A DNA stretch of 64,000 nt, taken from contig NZ_JACJSJ010000026.1 of the NCBI RefSeq assembly GCF_014698115.1, positions 1 to 64,000 on the forward strand, in the 5' to 3' direction. The notes below the pieces were generated by a model that saw only the letters and a list, made by a program, of their open reading frames with translations, made no database searches and had not been told where the DNA came from. Positions 16,995 through 26,420 of this stretch are shown here, piece by piece. A program made the position numbers and the translations under genes. Origin of the DNA: Nostoc sp. FACHB-973 (lineage in GTDB: Bacteria > Cyanobacteriota > Cyanobacteriia > Cyanobacteriales > Nostocaceae). Positions within the stretch are counted from its first letter, which is position 1; the number at the start of each line of letters is the position of its first letter.

Positions 16995-18308
16995 ATGGGT
17001 TCTGAAAATTTGTCAAAAGATACACTAGCAGAAGAACTGCTGGAACTAGCCATAAAATCTGGAGCAGAAGCAGCTGAGGTGTATCAGTCGCATTCGCTTT
17101 CTCGTCCAGTGTTTTTTGAGGCAAACCGACTCAAGCAGCTAGAAGCTAGCCAATCTGAAGGTACAGCACTGCGGCTTTGGCGAAATGGGCGTCCAGGACT
17201 GACGGTGGCTTATGGTTCTGTCCCAGCCCAGGTGATGGTGGAAAAAGCTTTGGCTTTGAGTCAACTTAATCAACCGGAATTAGTGGAATTAGGCTCTAAT
17301 TTTCAGCCATCTTACCCAGATTTAGGAACAAGTGTGCCGATAGAGGTTTTGGTAGACTGGGGCAAGGAAGCGATCGCACTTATCCGCGATGCTTATCCTG
17401 ATGTTGTCTGCAATGGCGACTGGGAATGTGATGTGGAAACTACTAGACTAGTCAACACTAAAGGTTTAGATTGCCACTACACTGATACTACCCTCAGCTG
17501 CTACATGTCGGCAGAATGGGTGCGCGGTGATGATTTTTTGAGTGTTGCCGATGGTCAAACCAAGCGGGGCGAACTCCACCCAGACAAATTAGCTAACCAA
17601 ATTTTACAGCGGTTAATTTGGGCAAGAGAAAATGTTTCATCTCCCAATGGCCGCGTCCCAGTTTTGTTTACTTCTAAAGCCGCCGATATGCTGTGGGGTA
17701 CTGTACAAGCAGCTTTGAACAGCAAGCGAGTTTTAGAAGCTGCTTCCCCTTGGGCAGAACGTCTGGGTAGCCCAATCATGGCACCCAGTCTCACTCTCTA
17801 CCAAGATCCCGAAGCCGGCCCTTACAGTTGCCCTTTTGATGATGAAGGCACTCCTACCCAATTTTTAGTATTTGTCCAAAACGGAATTTTAGAGCATTTT
17901 TATGGCGATCGCACCACCGGCGCACAACTGAGTACTCACACCACTGGCAATGGTTTTCGCCCTAGTTTAGGCAGCTATCCCACCCCTGGTTTATTTAATT
18001 TTCTCATCCAGCCAGGATCGTTATCTCTACAAGAGTTGATTGAACACCTTGATGATGGCTTAATTGTCGATCAAATGCTAGGTAATGGCGGTAGTATTTC
18101 TGGAGATTTTTCGATCAACGTTGATTTAGGCTACCGCGTGCAAAATGGTCAGGTAATTGGACGCGTTAAGGATACGATGGTTGCAGGTAATGTCTACGCA
18201 GCTCTCAAGCAATTAGTTACACTCGGCAACGATGCTGATTGGAATGGTTCTTGTTATACTCCTTCTCTGATAGTCGAAGGGCTATCTACCACGGGGAGAA
18301 GTAATTAA
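16995..18308 (+). CDS. tldE: TldE/PmbA-type modulator of DNA-gyrase / metalloprotease family protein
   Basis: A 437-residue protein of the U62 family. TldD/TldE heterodimers are zinc-dependent proteases that process peptides such as microcin B17 and degrade CcdA; TldE itself lacks the zinc motif. Seen here: LLELAIKSGAEAAEVY at the N-terminus, WRNGRPGLTVAYG, and the C-terminal half with LFTSKAADMLWG, GNGFRPSLGSYPTPGLFNFLIQPG and MLGNGGSISGDFSINVDLGYRVQNG. No HEXXXH motif is found, agreeing with TldE. The ATG at 16995 has AAGGG upstream; one at 16962 is also open. TldD is not in this window. Confidence 0.85.
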   Translation: MGSENLSKDTLAEELLELAIKSGAEAAEVYQSHSLSRPVFFEANRLKQLEASQSEGTALRLWRNGRPGLTVAYGSVPAQVMVEKALALSQLNQPELVELGSNFQPSYPDLGTSVPIEVLVDWGKEAIALIRDAYPDVVCNGDWECDVETTRLVNTKGLDCHYTDTTLSCYMSAEWVRGDDFLSVADGQTKRGELHPDKLANQILQRLIWARENVSSPNGRVPVLFTSKAADMLWGTVQAALNSKRVLEAASPWAERLGSPIMAPSLTLYQDPEAGPYSCPFDDEGTPTQFLVFVQNGILEHFYGDRTTGAQLSTHTTGNGFRPSLGSYPTPGLFNFLIQPGSLSLQELIEHLDDGLIVDQMLGNGGSISGDFSINVDLGYRVQNGQVIGRVKDTMVAGNVYAALKQLVTLGNDADWNGSCYTPSLIVEGLSTTGRSN

Positions 18309-18495
18309 ATGGGGAGTGGGGAGTGGGGAGTAGGGATTGGGGAATAGGGACTGGGGACTGGGGACTGGGCATTGGTTATTAATTCTTATCCCTCACTCCC
18401 TCACTCCCTCATCCCCCTCATCCCCCTCATCCCCCTCATCCCCCTCATCCCCCTCATCCCACTCCCCACTCCCCACTCCCCACTCCCCACTCCCA
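18309..18495. repeat. Imperfect palindromic low-complexity block upstream of the ClC gene
   Basis: GGGGAGTGGGGAGTAGGG at the left and (CCACTCCCCACTCCC) at the right are reverse complements. Between them are seven CCCCCTCAT 9-mers. The same kind of block occurs inside the kinase gene at 38601. It opens a false N-terminal extension (LIPLIPLIP) to the ClC frame. Confidence 0.9.
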
Positions 18496-18503
18496 AATCC
18501 TCT

Positions 18504-21167
18504 ATGTCTCTTCCTGTTCTGAATCAGCGCTTTCGCACTTGGTGGCAGCCTAGAAGAGGTTTGGCGATCGCCGAAGCTTGTATTATCGGTCTGGTTGCTG
18601 CCTTATCTGCGGTGTTGCTGAAAGTGGGTTCGGGATGGCTGGGGACGTGGCGAGTCCACAGTACTAGGCTTTTACCTGTGTGGCTGGCACTACCCCTAGT
18701 TGGTCTTGTCCTGGGGTTTCTAGCTGGTTGGTTGGTGGAAAGGTTGGCACCAGAGGCTGCTGGTAGCGGTATTCCCCAAGTTAAAGCAACTTTAGCTAAT
18801 GTACCCATCAGGTTATCCTGGCGGGTAGCTGGTGTGAAGTTACTCAGTGCCATGATCACCATAGGTTCCGGTATGACTCTGGGACGCCAAGGCCCTACTG
18901 TCCAGGTGGGGGCAGGTTTGGCAGCAGGTTTGAGTCGCTGGGTTCCCACTTCCCCAGATCATCGGCGGCAAATGATTGCAGCGGGCGCGGGTGCAGGTTT
19001 GGCAGCTGCTTTCAATGCCCCGATCGCAGGTGTATTATTTATCGTGGAAGAGTTACTCCACGATTTATCGGGGCTGACTCTGGGAACTGCGATTATTGCT
19101 TCGTTTATTGGTGGGGTGATATCCCGGCTTTTAGGTGGTGGCAGTTTAGACTTGAATCTGCAATTGGTGCAATCTTCCAGCCAATTCTCTATCCCCGAAA
19201 TTCCCTTTTTCCTAGTATTGGGTATTTTGGCAGGTTTACTGGGTGCATTATTTAATCGGGGAATAATATTTAGTATTAAATGTTATCAAAAATTACACAT
19301 CAGCTTACCGCTGCGGGTGGCTTTGGCGGGATTTATTTCTGGTGTTGTGGTGGCAATGCTCCCAGTTTCCTTCCGTGATAATACTGGGTTAAGAGAGTAT
19401 GTAATTACTGGAGTAGCCCATCCGACTGTAGCAGCGATCGCCTTTGGGGCACAATTCATCCTCACACTGGTAGCATTTGGTTCGGGAGCGCCAGGGGGTT
19501 TATTCGCTCCCAGTTTGATTTTGGGTTCTTGTTTAGGACACATCATCGGCGTATTTGAGTTCCATATCACAGGAGTAGGTTCGCCAACTACTTATGCCCT
19601 AGCGGGTATGGGTGGATTTTTTAGCGCCGTTTCCAAGGTGCCAATCACGGCGATTGTGATTGTGTTTGAGATGACTACAGATTTTAATCTGGTGCTACCT
19701 TTAATGATTGTTTGTGTAGCAGCTTACTTGGTTGCGGAAAAGGCGGTGCCTGGTTCGCTTTATGAGAAACTTTTGGAATTGAAAGGTATAACTCTCACCA
19801 CAGAAGTTGCTGTGGAGGGAGCATTAACCAAGTTAACCGCCAAAGATGTGATGCAAGAACGGGTGGAAACTTTGGATGCAGAGATGAGTTTGGAAGAAGC
19901 AATGCAAGCTTTTGCTCGTTCCCATCATCGGGGTTTTCCCGTAGTAGAAGATAATAAATTAGTAGGAATTGTGACGCAAACTGATTTGCGGAAAATCCGC
20001 GAACGCAATTTAGCCAATGATATTTTTTTAAAAGAAGTGATGACGCCTGTCCCCATGACAGTAACACCAATCCACACCTTGAGTAATGTACTGTATTTAC
20101 TTGACCGCTATCAAATCAGTCGCTTACCAGTAGTGCAGGGACGAAAACTGATTGGGATTATTACCCGTGCAGATATTATTCGGGCGGAAGCAGACCATCT
20201 TAATGGTGATGACAGGAAACCCAAACTGCGACCAGAACCTTCTTATGTAGTTTACCAAACGCGATCGCCAAGCATTGGTAGAGGGAGATTATTAGTACCA
20301 GTAGCTAATCCCAAAACGGCGGCTATATTATTGCAAATGGCAGCAGCTATTGCCCGCGATCGCCATTACGAAATAGAGTGCATACAAGTAATGCTGGTGT
20401 CACGCCACAGTTCCCCATCTGAAACACAGGTGAGAACAGCAAAAAGTCGCCGTTTGCTCCGACAAGCAGAGGTTTTAGCAAAAAAGTGGCAAATTCCCCT
20501 GCACACACAAATTCGAGTTACCCACGATGTCGCCCAGGCAATTTTGGAGACAATCAACGAAGGACACATCGACCTAATTTTAATGGGTTGGAAAGGTAGC
20601 ACATCTACCCCAGGTCGGATTTTTGGCAACGTTGTAGACACCATAATTCGCCAAGCCACTTGCGAAGTCGTTTTAGTAAAATTAGGCAAAACTCAGGAAG
20701 ACGGGGGGACACAGGGACGCTCTGACACAGGGAAAGAATTCTCCGGGTCTCCCCCCACTCCCCACTTCAACCGCTGGCTAGTGCCGATGGCTGGCGGCCC
20801 GAATTCACGAGAAGCAATTAAATTACTTCCGGCTTTAGTCACTCTGGGGAATGAACCACAAATTCGCCTGACACAGGTGTTTAAGCCATCTGAGTTGCAG
20901 CCAAACATGATAGTTTTAGAAAATGCCATTCGTCAGCTGATGCGCCGCCGTGAATTGTCTAGTACTGTTGTTGCTCTGCCAGTACAAGCTGATTCAGTTG
21001 CCGAAGGTGTGATTAAATTAGTGAAAACTGAAGGTTATGATGTTGTAGTTTTAGGAGCTTCCCGTGAGGGATTGTTGCAGCAGGCGATTCAAGGTAATAT
21101 TCCAGAAGCAATCGCCTCTGGTGTAGAAAGTACAGTAATTCTGGTCAGGGGTGCGATTAATAATTAA
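18504..21167 (+). CDS. ClC-family chloride channel/transporter with CBS pair and two USP domains
   Basis: About 887 residues. The N-terminal half is a ClC pore with GSGIPQ (residues 88-93), GRQGP (127-131), the internal VEEL glutamate and GAPGGLFAPSLILG. The gating glutamate of the usual GREGP motif is Gln129 here. Next comes a CBS pair (about residues 440-570: MQERVETLDAEMSLEEAM and EVMTPVPMTVTPIHTLSNVL), then two universal-stress-protein domains that probably bind adenine nucleotides. A short low-complexity insert (GGTQGRSDTGKEFSGSPPTP) separates the USP domains. The start MSLPVLNQRF was chosen because everything before it is repeat sequence. Transport of Cl- or another anion is inferred. 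Confidence 0.9.
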   Translation: MSLPVLNQRFRTWWQPRRGLAIAEACIIGLVAALSAVLLKVGSGWLGTWRVHSTRLLPVWLALPLVGLVLGFLAGWLVERLAPEAAGSGIPQVKATLANVPIRLSWRVAGVKLLSAMITIGSGMTLGRQGPTVQVGAGLAAGLSRWVPTSPDHRRQMIAAGAGAGLAAAFNAPIAGVLFIVEELLHDLSGLTLGTAIIASFIGGVISRLLGGGSLDLNLQLVQSSSQFSIPEIPFFLVLGILAGLLGALFNRGIIFSIKCYQKLHISLPLRVALAGFISGVVVAMLPVSFRDNTGLREYVITGVAHPTVAAIAFGAQFILTLVAFGSGAPGGLFAPSLILGSCLGHIIGVFEFHITGVGSPTTYALAGMGGFFSAVSKVPITAIVIVFEMTTDFNLVLPLMIVCVAAYLVAEKAVPGSLYEKLLELKGITLTTEVAVEGALTKLTAKDVMQERVETLDAEMSLEEAMQAFARSHHRGFPVVEDNKLVGIVTQTDLRKIRERNLANDIFLKEVMTPVPMTVTPIHTLSNVLYLLDRYQISRLPVVQGRKLIGIITRADIIRAEADHLNGDDRKPKLRPEPSYVVYQTRSPSIGRGRLLVPVANPKTAAILLQMAAAIARDRHYEIECIQVMLVSRHSSPSETQVRTAKSRRLLRQAEVLAKKWQIPLHTQIRVTHDVAQAILETINEGHIDLILMGWKGSTSTPGRIFGNVVDTIIRQATCEVVLVKLGKTQEDGGTQGRSDTGKEFSGSPPTPHFNRWLVPMAGGPNSREAIKLLPALVTLGNEPQIRLTQVFKPSELQPNMIVLENAIRQLMRRRELSSTVVALPVQADSVAEGVIKLVKTEGYDVVVLGASREGLLQQAIQGNIPEAIASGVESTVILVRGAINN

Positions 21168-21205
21168 TTTACAGCGTTTTTCATCTATTTGAACCACAAT
21201 CCCCG

Positions 21206-21233
21206 GTAGGGTAGCACAGCTGTGCTACCCTAC
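21206..21233. repeat. 28-bp perfect palindrome (GTAGGGTAGCACAG / CTGTGCTACCCTAC)
   Basis: Fully self-complementary and identical to the copy at 36031; the copy at 31178 differs by one base. Located 39 bases after the ClC stop codon, where it could also act as a transcript 3' end hairpin. Confidence 0.95.
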
Positions 21234-21301
21234 AACGCGGTCTATTTACCTGAAAATTGCTGTAATATCATGTCCGCTTGATTACTTATTAAAATCCAAG
21301 A

Positions 21302-21371
21302 ACCCCACCCCGCCAAAGCTACGCTTTGTCTCCCCTCCCCGCCTGCGGGGAGGGGTTGGGGGTGGGGTGCA
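21302..21371. repeat. GC-rich hairpin CCCCACCCC...GGGGTGGGG
   Basis: Outer arms ACCCCACCCC / GGGGTGGGGT, with inner CCCCTCCCCGC / GCGGGGAGGGG. It resembles the element near 9276. It lies between converging genes and is probably a dispersed repeat. Confidence 0.75.
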
Positions 21372-21487
21372 ATGACTGTCGGAATCATAACTAATTATCC
21401 GGAATTGATATTCTACCAATTTTAAAAATGATTGCCACAGATGCATTGATACAACCTAGATTTAGAAAGCGATTCCCAATCCAAAAT

Positions 21488-24400
21488 CTAAAATCCAAAA
21501 TCCAAAATGGTATTAGCGATCGCTCGAATTAACTTCCCTGGCTCCACTGGTTTGGTGATATGCTGTTGAAATCCGGCGGCAATTGCTTGTTGATAGTCAA
21601 TTTCAGCGGCATAAGCGGTTAAGGCGATCGCTGGAATTTTTCCTCCCAATTCTGGTGGCATGTCTCTGATTTGACGCATCAACATATAGCCGTCTACTTG
21701 CGGCATTCCAATGTCACTTAAGAGCAGATTTGGCTGGAGGTGAGGCAGAACTTCTAGTGCTTCCACAGCCGATGCTACCTGGGTTACTATTGCCCCAGAC
21801 TGCTCCAAAATGAAAGCAATCAACTCTCGCGTATCACGCTCATCATCCACCAACAGAACTTTCAGGCCATCTAAATCAGGCGAATTATCTGATTGTCTAT
21901 CAATTTCGTGATTATTGACATGAATCTTCATCAAGGGCAACATAACTGTAAAGGTTGCTCCCTGTTCTTCGCCCAAACTTTCTGCCTTAACTGTGCCGCC
22001 ATGTAATTCGACGATATGGCGCACAATGGCTAATCCTAAGCCCAACCCCCCAAATTTTCTGGTGGTTGCGCCGTCAGCTTGTCGGAAGTAGTCAAAGACA
22101 TAGGGTAAAAAGTCGGGGCTAATTCCTTTACCTGTATCACGGACTTGCAACTGAAGTTGAGAATCAACAGACCCTAAACTGATTTCTACTTGTCCACCTT
22201 GGGGTGTAAACTTAATGGCATTGGAAAGTAGATTCCAGATCACTTGTTGTAAGCGGACTAAATCACCCGTGACTACGAATTTTGGGTCGCAGCTTTGGTG
22301 TGCTGATAGCACAACTTGAATTTGCGATTTGAGATTATCAGGTTGTTTATTAAACTCGATGGATGCTAAATTTCTGTTAGTATCTTCTAATCCCAAATCT
22401 AAAATCGTAAATCGCAAATTGATAGATTTGGCTTGGGCGGCTAAACGCACGGTTTCTATGGCTGCGGCGATCGCACTTACCAAATTTACAGGAGTAATAT
22501 TCAGGCTGAGTTTGCCTTGCAAAATGCGAGAGACATCCAGCAAATCTTCAATTAGTTGAGTTTGCAACTTGGCATTGCGCTCAATGGTTTCCAAAGCACG
22601 AGTGGTGGTTGCTTCGTCATACTTTTTACTTTGCAGCATCTTTGACCATCCCAGGATGGGATTTAGCGGTGTCCGAAGTTCGTGGGAAAGGACTGCTAAA
22701 AATTCATCCTTGATGCGGTTAGCTTGAATTAATTGCTCTTTTCGTCGCTGTAACGAAGCCATTAATTCAAAACGTTCCAGAGCAACCGCCACCTGATCGG
22801 AGGTTGCTTGGAGTAAAGCAGTTTCCTCTGAGGTAAACTGAGTACGGGTGCGACTGCCAAAGGCGAGTACACCTAATAGCTTTCCTTGAGCAATTAACGG
22901 TTGACCTGCATAGGCTGTGATTCCCAAAGCAGAAAGGATATGTGCATTGGGATGAGTTGAGTGTGGCACATCGTTGACGATAATTTGACGCCGTTCTTGG
23001 GCTACTACTCCGCACATTCCTTGATTAAATTCTAAGTATTCAATTCCTTGAAATACTTCTTCAGTGATGCCGTTCCAAGCTACCAAGCGAAGTTTCTGTT
23101 TATTTTCGTGTGTCTCAATCAGATAGTGGAAGTAAAAATCCAAATCCATCTGTGCCGAGAGTTTACTGAACAACGTGTTCATCAAATCCAAGGGGCGTTC
23201 GGTTGACAGCAAATCGCTGGCTGTTTCAGAAAGCAACTTTAGTCGTTCACTGCGTTCTTGCAAAGCTTTTTCTGCTTGCTGACGTTCCCGCAGGGCGCGT
23301 TCCCGTTCGGTAATGTCAACTGCAACTCCTCCTACCAAGCGTTGTCCAGATGTATCTGCAATGGGAAAGCTGTATGCCAAAAATTCGCCAAGGGTGCCAT
23401 CTGTGCGCGGAGCAGATTCAATGGCTTCCAACACCTGATTTGTATTTGCCACCATTTTTATATTATCGAGCAAGGGCTGAGCAATTTCAGCCGGGTATAG
23501 CTCGAAGATATTTTTGCCGATGGGGTTGTTTGTTGCTAAATCGAATATGCCAAGATAAGTTGGGCTGAGGTAAAGTACACGCCCGTTTACATCTGTAATC
23601 CATGCTGCCGCTGGACTGTTGTCCATAAAAGCCTGGAAGCGTTCTTCACTCTGGTGCAGGGCTTGTTCTATTTGCTGGCGTTCACGTAGTGCGGCTTGCC
23701 GTTCGCGCAGCGCGGCTTGCTGTTCGCTAATATCAAGAATAAATGCCACTGATTTGTGCCGAGATTCTCCTAACAGCGAGTAGCCAATGACAACCGGTAC
23801 ACGAGAATCATCTTTGCGAATATATTCCTTTTCATAAGGAGTACAAGCTCCTTTGGACTTGGCCTCAGCGATCGCCAGTTCATCTAAATAAACATACTCT
23901 GGTGGTGTGATATCTGTCCAACTTAGTTTACCTGCTTGCAGATCCTCTTGGGTATAGCCGACAATTCGCAGAAACTCGCCATTGGCTTCACTGATGTTAC
24001 CTTCCACATCACCAAAGACAATACCGACTACATTTGCTTCTACAAAACTCCTTAGCCGCTCCTCACTAGCTTGAACTGCCGCTTCCGCCTGCTTACGGGC
24101 GGTGATATTCATGATGCTCACTAATACGCTGTCAAATTTAGCATTTGCTGGTGGGAACGTAATTGTAAACAGAATGTTCAGGCGTTCTCCCTGGAGAGTT
24201 TGGAGAATTGTTTCTGATTCCAAGTAAGTTTTCCCATCACTAATTGCCAGGAGTTCTTCAACAAATACCTCTAAAGTTTCCGGTACAAATATTTGCCCAA
24301 GTGGAACCAGGAGTTCATTTTTATTTTCAGCGCCAAACGTTCGCACAGCTGCGTTATTCACGTTGACAATTCTCACCATGTCAACCGCCTGTTGAATAAA

Positions 24401-26098
24401 CTCGGGGTGTTCAGCAAAAAAAGCGCGAAAATTCTCCACACCTTGGGCTTTTAAATCATCAAGGGCTGCTTTAACAAGGGAAAAATCTTCTTCAAAAATT
24501 GATACCCCTGCGGCTTCAAAAATATAGCGGTATTTTCTCTCCTGTTCTTGCAGCGCTTCTTCTATCAACTTACGTTCGCTGATATCTGTAATGCTGCCAA
24601 CTACGCGCAGCGGTTTTCCATCAGCATCCCGCTTGACGACGATTCCTTGGTCTAGCACATGGACGTACTGATTTTGCTGGTTGCGAATGCGATATTCAGC
24701 AGTATAGCGTAAGCGTCGCCCGTCGTAGCGATCGCCATTTCCCCAGGCAACCCCTGCGTCGTTCTCTACACGTTGCAAATCCTCTGGATGGACAAGTCCA
24801 CGCCACCAATTACCAGTTGTTTGAGCAGTTTCGACAGAATAGCCTAAAATTCTGGTTAATCCTTCAGTTATGTCAACAGTATCCTGTTCTATATCCCAGT
24901 CATATATCAGACAATTGACAGCAGCGGCGGCTAACTCGAAACGCTCGTTGGCTAATCTCAGGCGTTCCTCCTTCTCGCGCAAGGTTTGTTCTACTTGCTT
25001 GCGTTGGCTGATGTCACGAAAGAAAATGTCGAGACCATTTTCACAAGGGTAGGCGTGAATTTCCATCCACAGGTCATATTCCGATGGCAAGTAATAATGA
25101 TGCTCGAAGTGGACGGGAATTTGTTCTGCCATCGCTTGTCGATATTGTAGCTCTACATTTGTGCCTACTGATGCTGGCCACTCTTCCCAGTGCGACTTAC
25201 CAATGACTTCTGTGCGGGATTTGCCGTTAATTCGCTCTGCTTCGGCATTTTGGTAGATAATCCGCCAGTCTCGGTCTATACTTACAAATGCATCACTCAT
25301 GCTTTCTAGGGTACGCGTCACCCGCTCATTAGCTTGCTGTAATGCCGCTTCTGCTTGTTTGCGTTCGCTCAAATCAACAACAAAACCAATAACTGTTTCT
25401 TGGGCATCTTCTACGAGGACAGAACCAAGCAGAACAGGAACGCGAGAACCGTCTTTACAGATGTATTCTTTCTCAAAAGGTTTACAAACTCCGGTAGTTC
25501 TCAGTTCCTCTACAAAACGCTCACTTAAATTCAGATACTCAGGTGCGGTGATTTGGCGCCAGTCCATTTCCTTGGTGGACAAATCTTCTCGTGTGTACCC
25601 CACCATTTTGAGAAAGGCGTCATTAGCTTCAATGATAGAGCCGTTGAGATTGCTGACGATGACTCCGATGATGTTAGATTTTGCGAGTCGGCTAAACCGC
25701 ATTTCGCTATTTTGCAACAACTTCAAACTTGACTCTGCTTTGCGTTTCGCAGTTTGCAACTCGGAGAAAAGTGCAGTAATTAATAAAGAGACTAGTGAGA
25801 AGGTGGTTAATCGTACCAAGACGCTGAGGCTAACGATCTCGAAGGAGTAGACTGGCTCAATGAGAAAGTAGAACGCAAATATGGCAGATAAAGCGATCGC
25901 CAGCATTCCCACTTCCATGCCACCATACCACGCGCTAACCGCCACGGCAGCATAAAAAAAGGTAAACACACTCGGATCGAATACTGGCAATAGCAGTCGC
26001 GCCATTAGTAAGGCCGCTACCACAGCCAAAACCATCACGCTGTAAGCTAGTAAGCGAGAGCGCATCATCAAGAATTTTTCCAGTAATTTGACGCTCAT
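21488..26098 (-). CDS. Membrane-bound multi-PAS hybrid sensor histidine kinase/response regulator
   Basis: A 1536-residue signalling protein. Order: short N-terminus; about four membrane helices (residues 16-110, KdpD-like DUF4118 type); six PAS/PAC units (roughly 130-925); a GAF domain (about 945-1090); HisKA with phospho-acceptor His1139 in LSHELRTPLNPILGW; HATPase with NAIKFTPQGG and GLGLGLAIVRHIVELHGG; and a C-terminal receiver (about 1415-1530, SDIGMPQVDGYMLMRQI). Such proteins sense redox, light or small ligands through PAS cofactors; the ligand is not evident. The last codons (LDFGF) are written in AAATCCA heptamer repeats. It lies one base downstream of the XRE gene, so the two are cotranscribed. 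Confidence 0.92.
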   Translation of the reverse strand: MSVKLLEKFLMMRSRLLAYSVMVLAVVAALLMARLLLPVFDPSVFTFFYAAVAVSAWYGGMEVGMLAIALSAIFAFYFLIEPVYSFEIVSLSVLVRLTTFSLVSLLITALFSELQTAKRKAESSLKLLQNSEMRFSRLAKSNIIGVIVSNLNGSIIEANDAFLKMVGYTREDLSTKEMDWRQITAPEYLNLSERFVEELRTTGVCKPFEKEYICKDGSRVPVLLGSVLVEDAQETVIGFVVDLSERKQAEAALQQANERVTRTLESMSDAFVSIDRDWRIIYQNAEAERINGKSRTEVIGKSHWEEWPASVGTNVELQYRQAMAEQIPVHFEHHYYLPSEYDLWMEIHAYPCENGLDIFFRDISQRKQVEQTLREKEERLRLANERFELAAAAVNCLIYDWDIEQDTVDITEGLTRILGYSVETAQTTGNWWRGLVHPEDLQRVENDAGVAWGNGDRYDGRRLRYTAEYRIRNQQNQYVHVLDQGIVVKRDADGKPLRVVGSITDISERKLIEEALQEQERKYRYIFEAAGVSIFEEDFSLVKAALDDLKAQGVENFRAFFAEHPEFIQQAVDMVRIVNVNNAAVRTFGAENKNELLVPLGQIFVPETLEVFVEELLAISDGKTYLESETILQTLQGERLNILFTITFPPANAKFDSVLVSIMNITARKQAEAAVQASEERLRSFVEANVVGIVFGDVEGNISEANGEFLRIVGYTQEDLQAGKLSWTDITPPEYVYLDELAIAEAKSKGACTPYEKEYIRKDDSRVPVVIGYSLLGESRHKSVAFILDISEQQAALRERQAALRERQQIEQALHQSEERFQAFMDNSPAAAWITDVNGRVLYLSPTYLGIFDLATNNPIGKNIFELYPAEIAQPLLDNIKMVANTNQVLEAIESAPRTDGTLGEFLAYSFPIADTSGQRLVGGVAVDITERERALRERQQAEKALQERSERLKLLSETASDLLSTERPLDLMNTLFSKLSAQMDLDFYFHYLIETHENKQKLRLVAWNGITEEVFQGIEYLEFNQGMCGVVAQERRQIIVNDVPHSTHPNAHILSALGITAYAGQPLIAQGKLLGVLAFGSRTRTQFTSEETALLQATSDQVAVALERFELMASLQRRKEQLIQANRIKDEFLAVLSHELRTPLNPILGWSKMLQSKKYDEATTTRALETIERNAKLQTQLIEDLLDVSRILQGKLSLNITPVNLVSAIAAAIETVRLAAQAKSINLRFTILDLGLEDTNRNLASIEFNKQPDNLKSQIQVVLSAHQSCDPKFVVTGDLVRLQQVIWNLLSNAIKFTPQGGQVEISLGSVDSQLQLQVRDTGKGISPDFLPYVFDYFRQADGATTRKFGGLGLGLAIVRHIVELHGGTVKAESLGEEQGATFTVMLPLMKIHVNNHEIDRQSDNSPDLDGLKVLLVDDERDTRELIAFILEQSGAIVTQVASAVEALEVLPHLQPNLLLSDIGMPQVDGYMLMRQIRDMPPELGGKIPAIALTAYAAEIDYQQAIAAGFQQHITKPVEPGKLIRAIANTILDFGF

Positions 26099-26099
26099 C

Positions 26100-26420
26100 T
26101 CAAGAGTCCTCCCCTTGCTGTGCTTTTGAGAGATACTCGCTTAGTAGTGTTTTGCCTGATTCGCCCATCTTCTCTAACATTTCTTCAATTAGCTTTAGTG
26201 CCATCCGTGAAGGCACCGCAGATCCGTTTTCCCAGCGATTGACTGTTCGCAAGGAAACTCCCAACTTGGCTGCAAACTTTTCCTGAGACAGTTCGAGTTG
26301 CTGCCGAAGTTGGCGGATTAAATCTGCAATTTTTAGCGATTTACCTAGTTCCATAGTCAGCAGAATAAGACGGGTGTCACGCCATTTGTCTCCAGCTTGA
26401 GGATGAATTTCAATAATCAT
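26100..26420 (-). CDS. XRE-type helix-turn-helix regulator
   Basis: A 106-residue DNA-binding protein. Residues about 33-85 form a Cro/C1-type helix-turn-helix (IRQLRQQLELSQEKFAAKLGVSLRTVNRWENGSAVPSRMAL). The N-terminal 22 residues before MELGKSLKIADL may not be translated; the inner ATG is at 26354. Its stop codon is one base from the start of the giant kinase gene, implying a two-gene operon. It may control that operon or take its input from the kinase; neither can be shown from sequence. No toxin gene is adjacent. Confidence 0.85.
   Translation of the reverse strand: MIIEIHPQAGDKWRDTRLILLTMELGKSLKIADLIRQLRQQLELSQEKFAAKLGVSLRTVNRWENGSAVPSRMALKLIEEMLEKMGESGKTLLSEYLSKAQQGEDS

Noticed and set aside
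18372-18503. N-terminal extension LIPLIPLIP of the ClC protein
   Set aside because: Encoded by the CCCTCATCC minisatellite; the family N-terminus begins at 18504.
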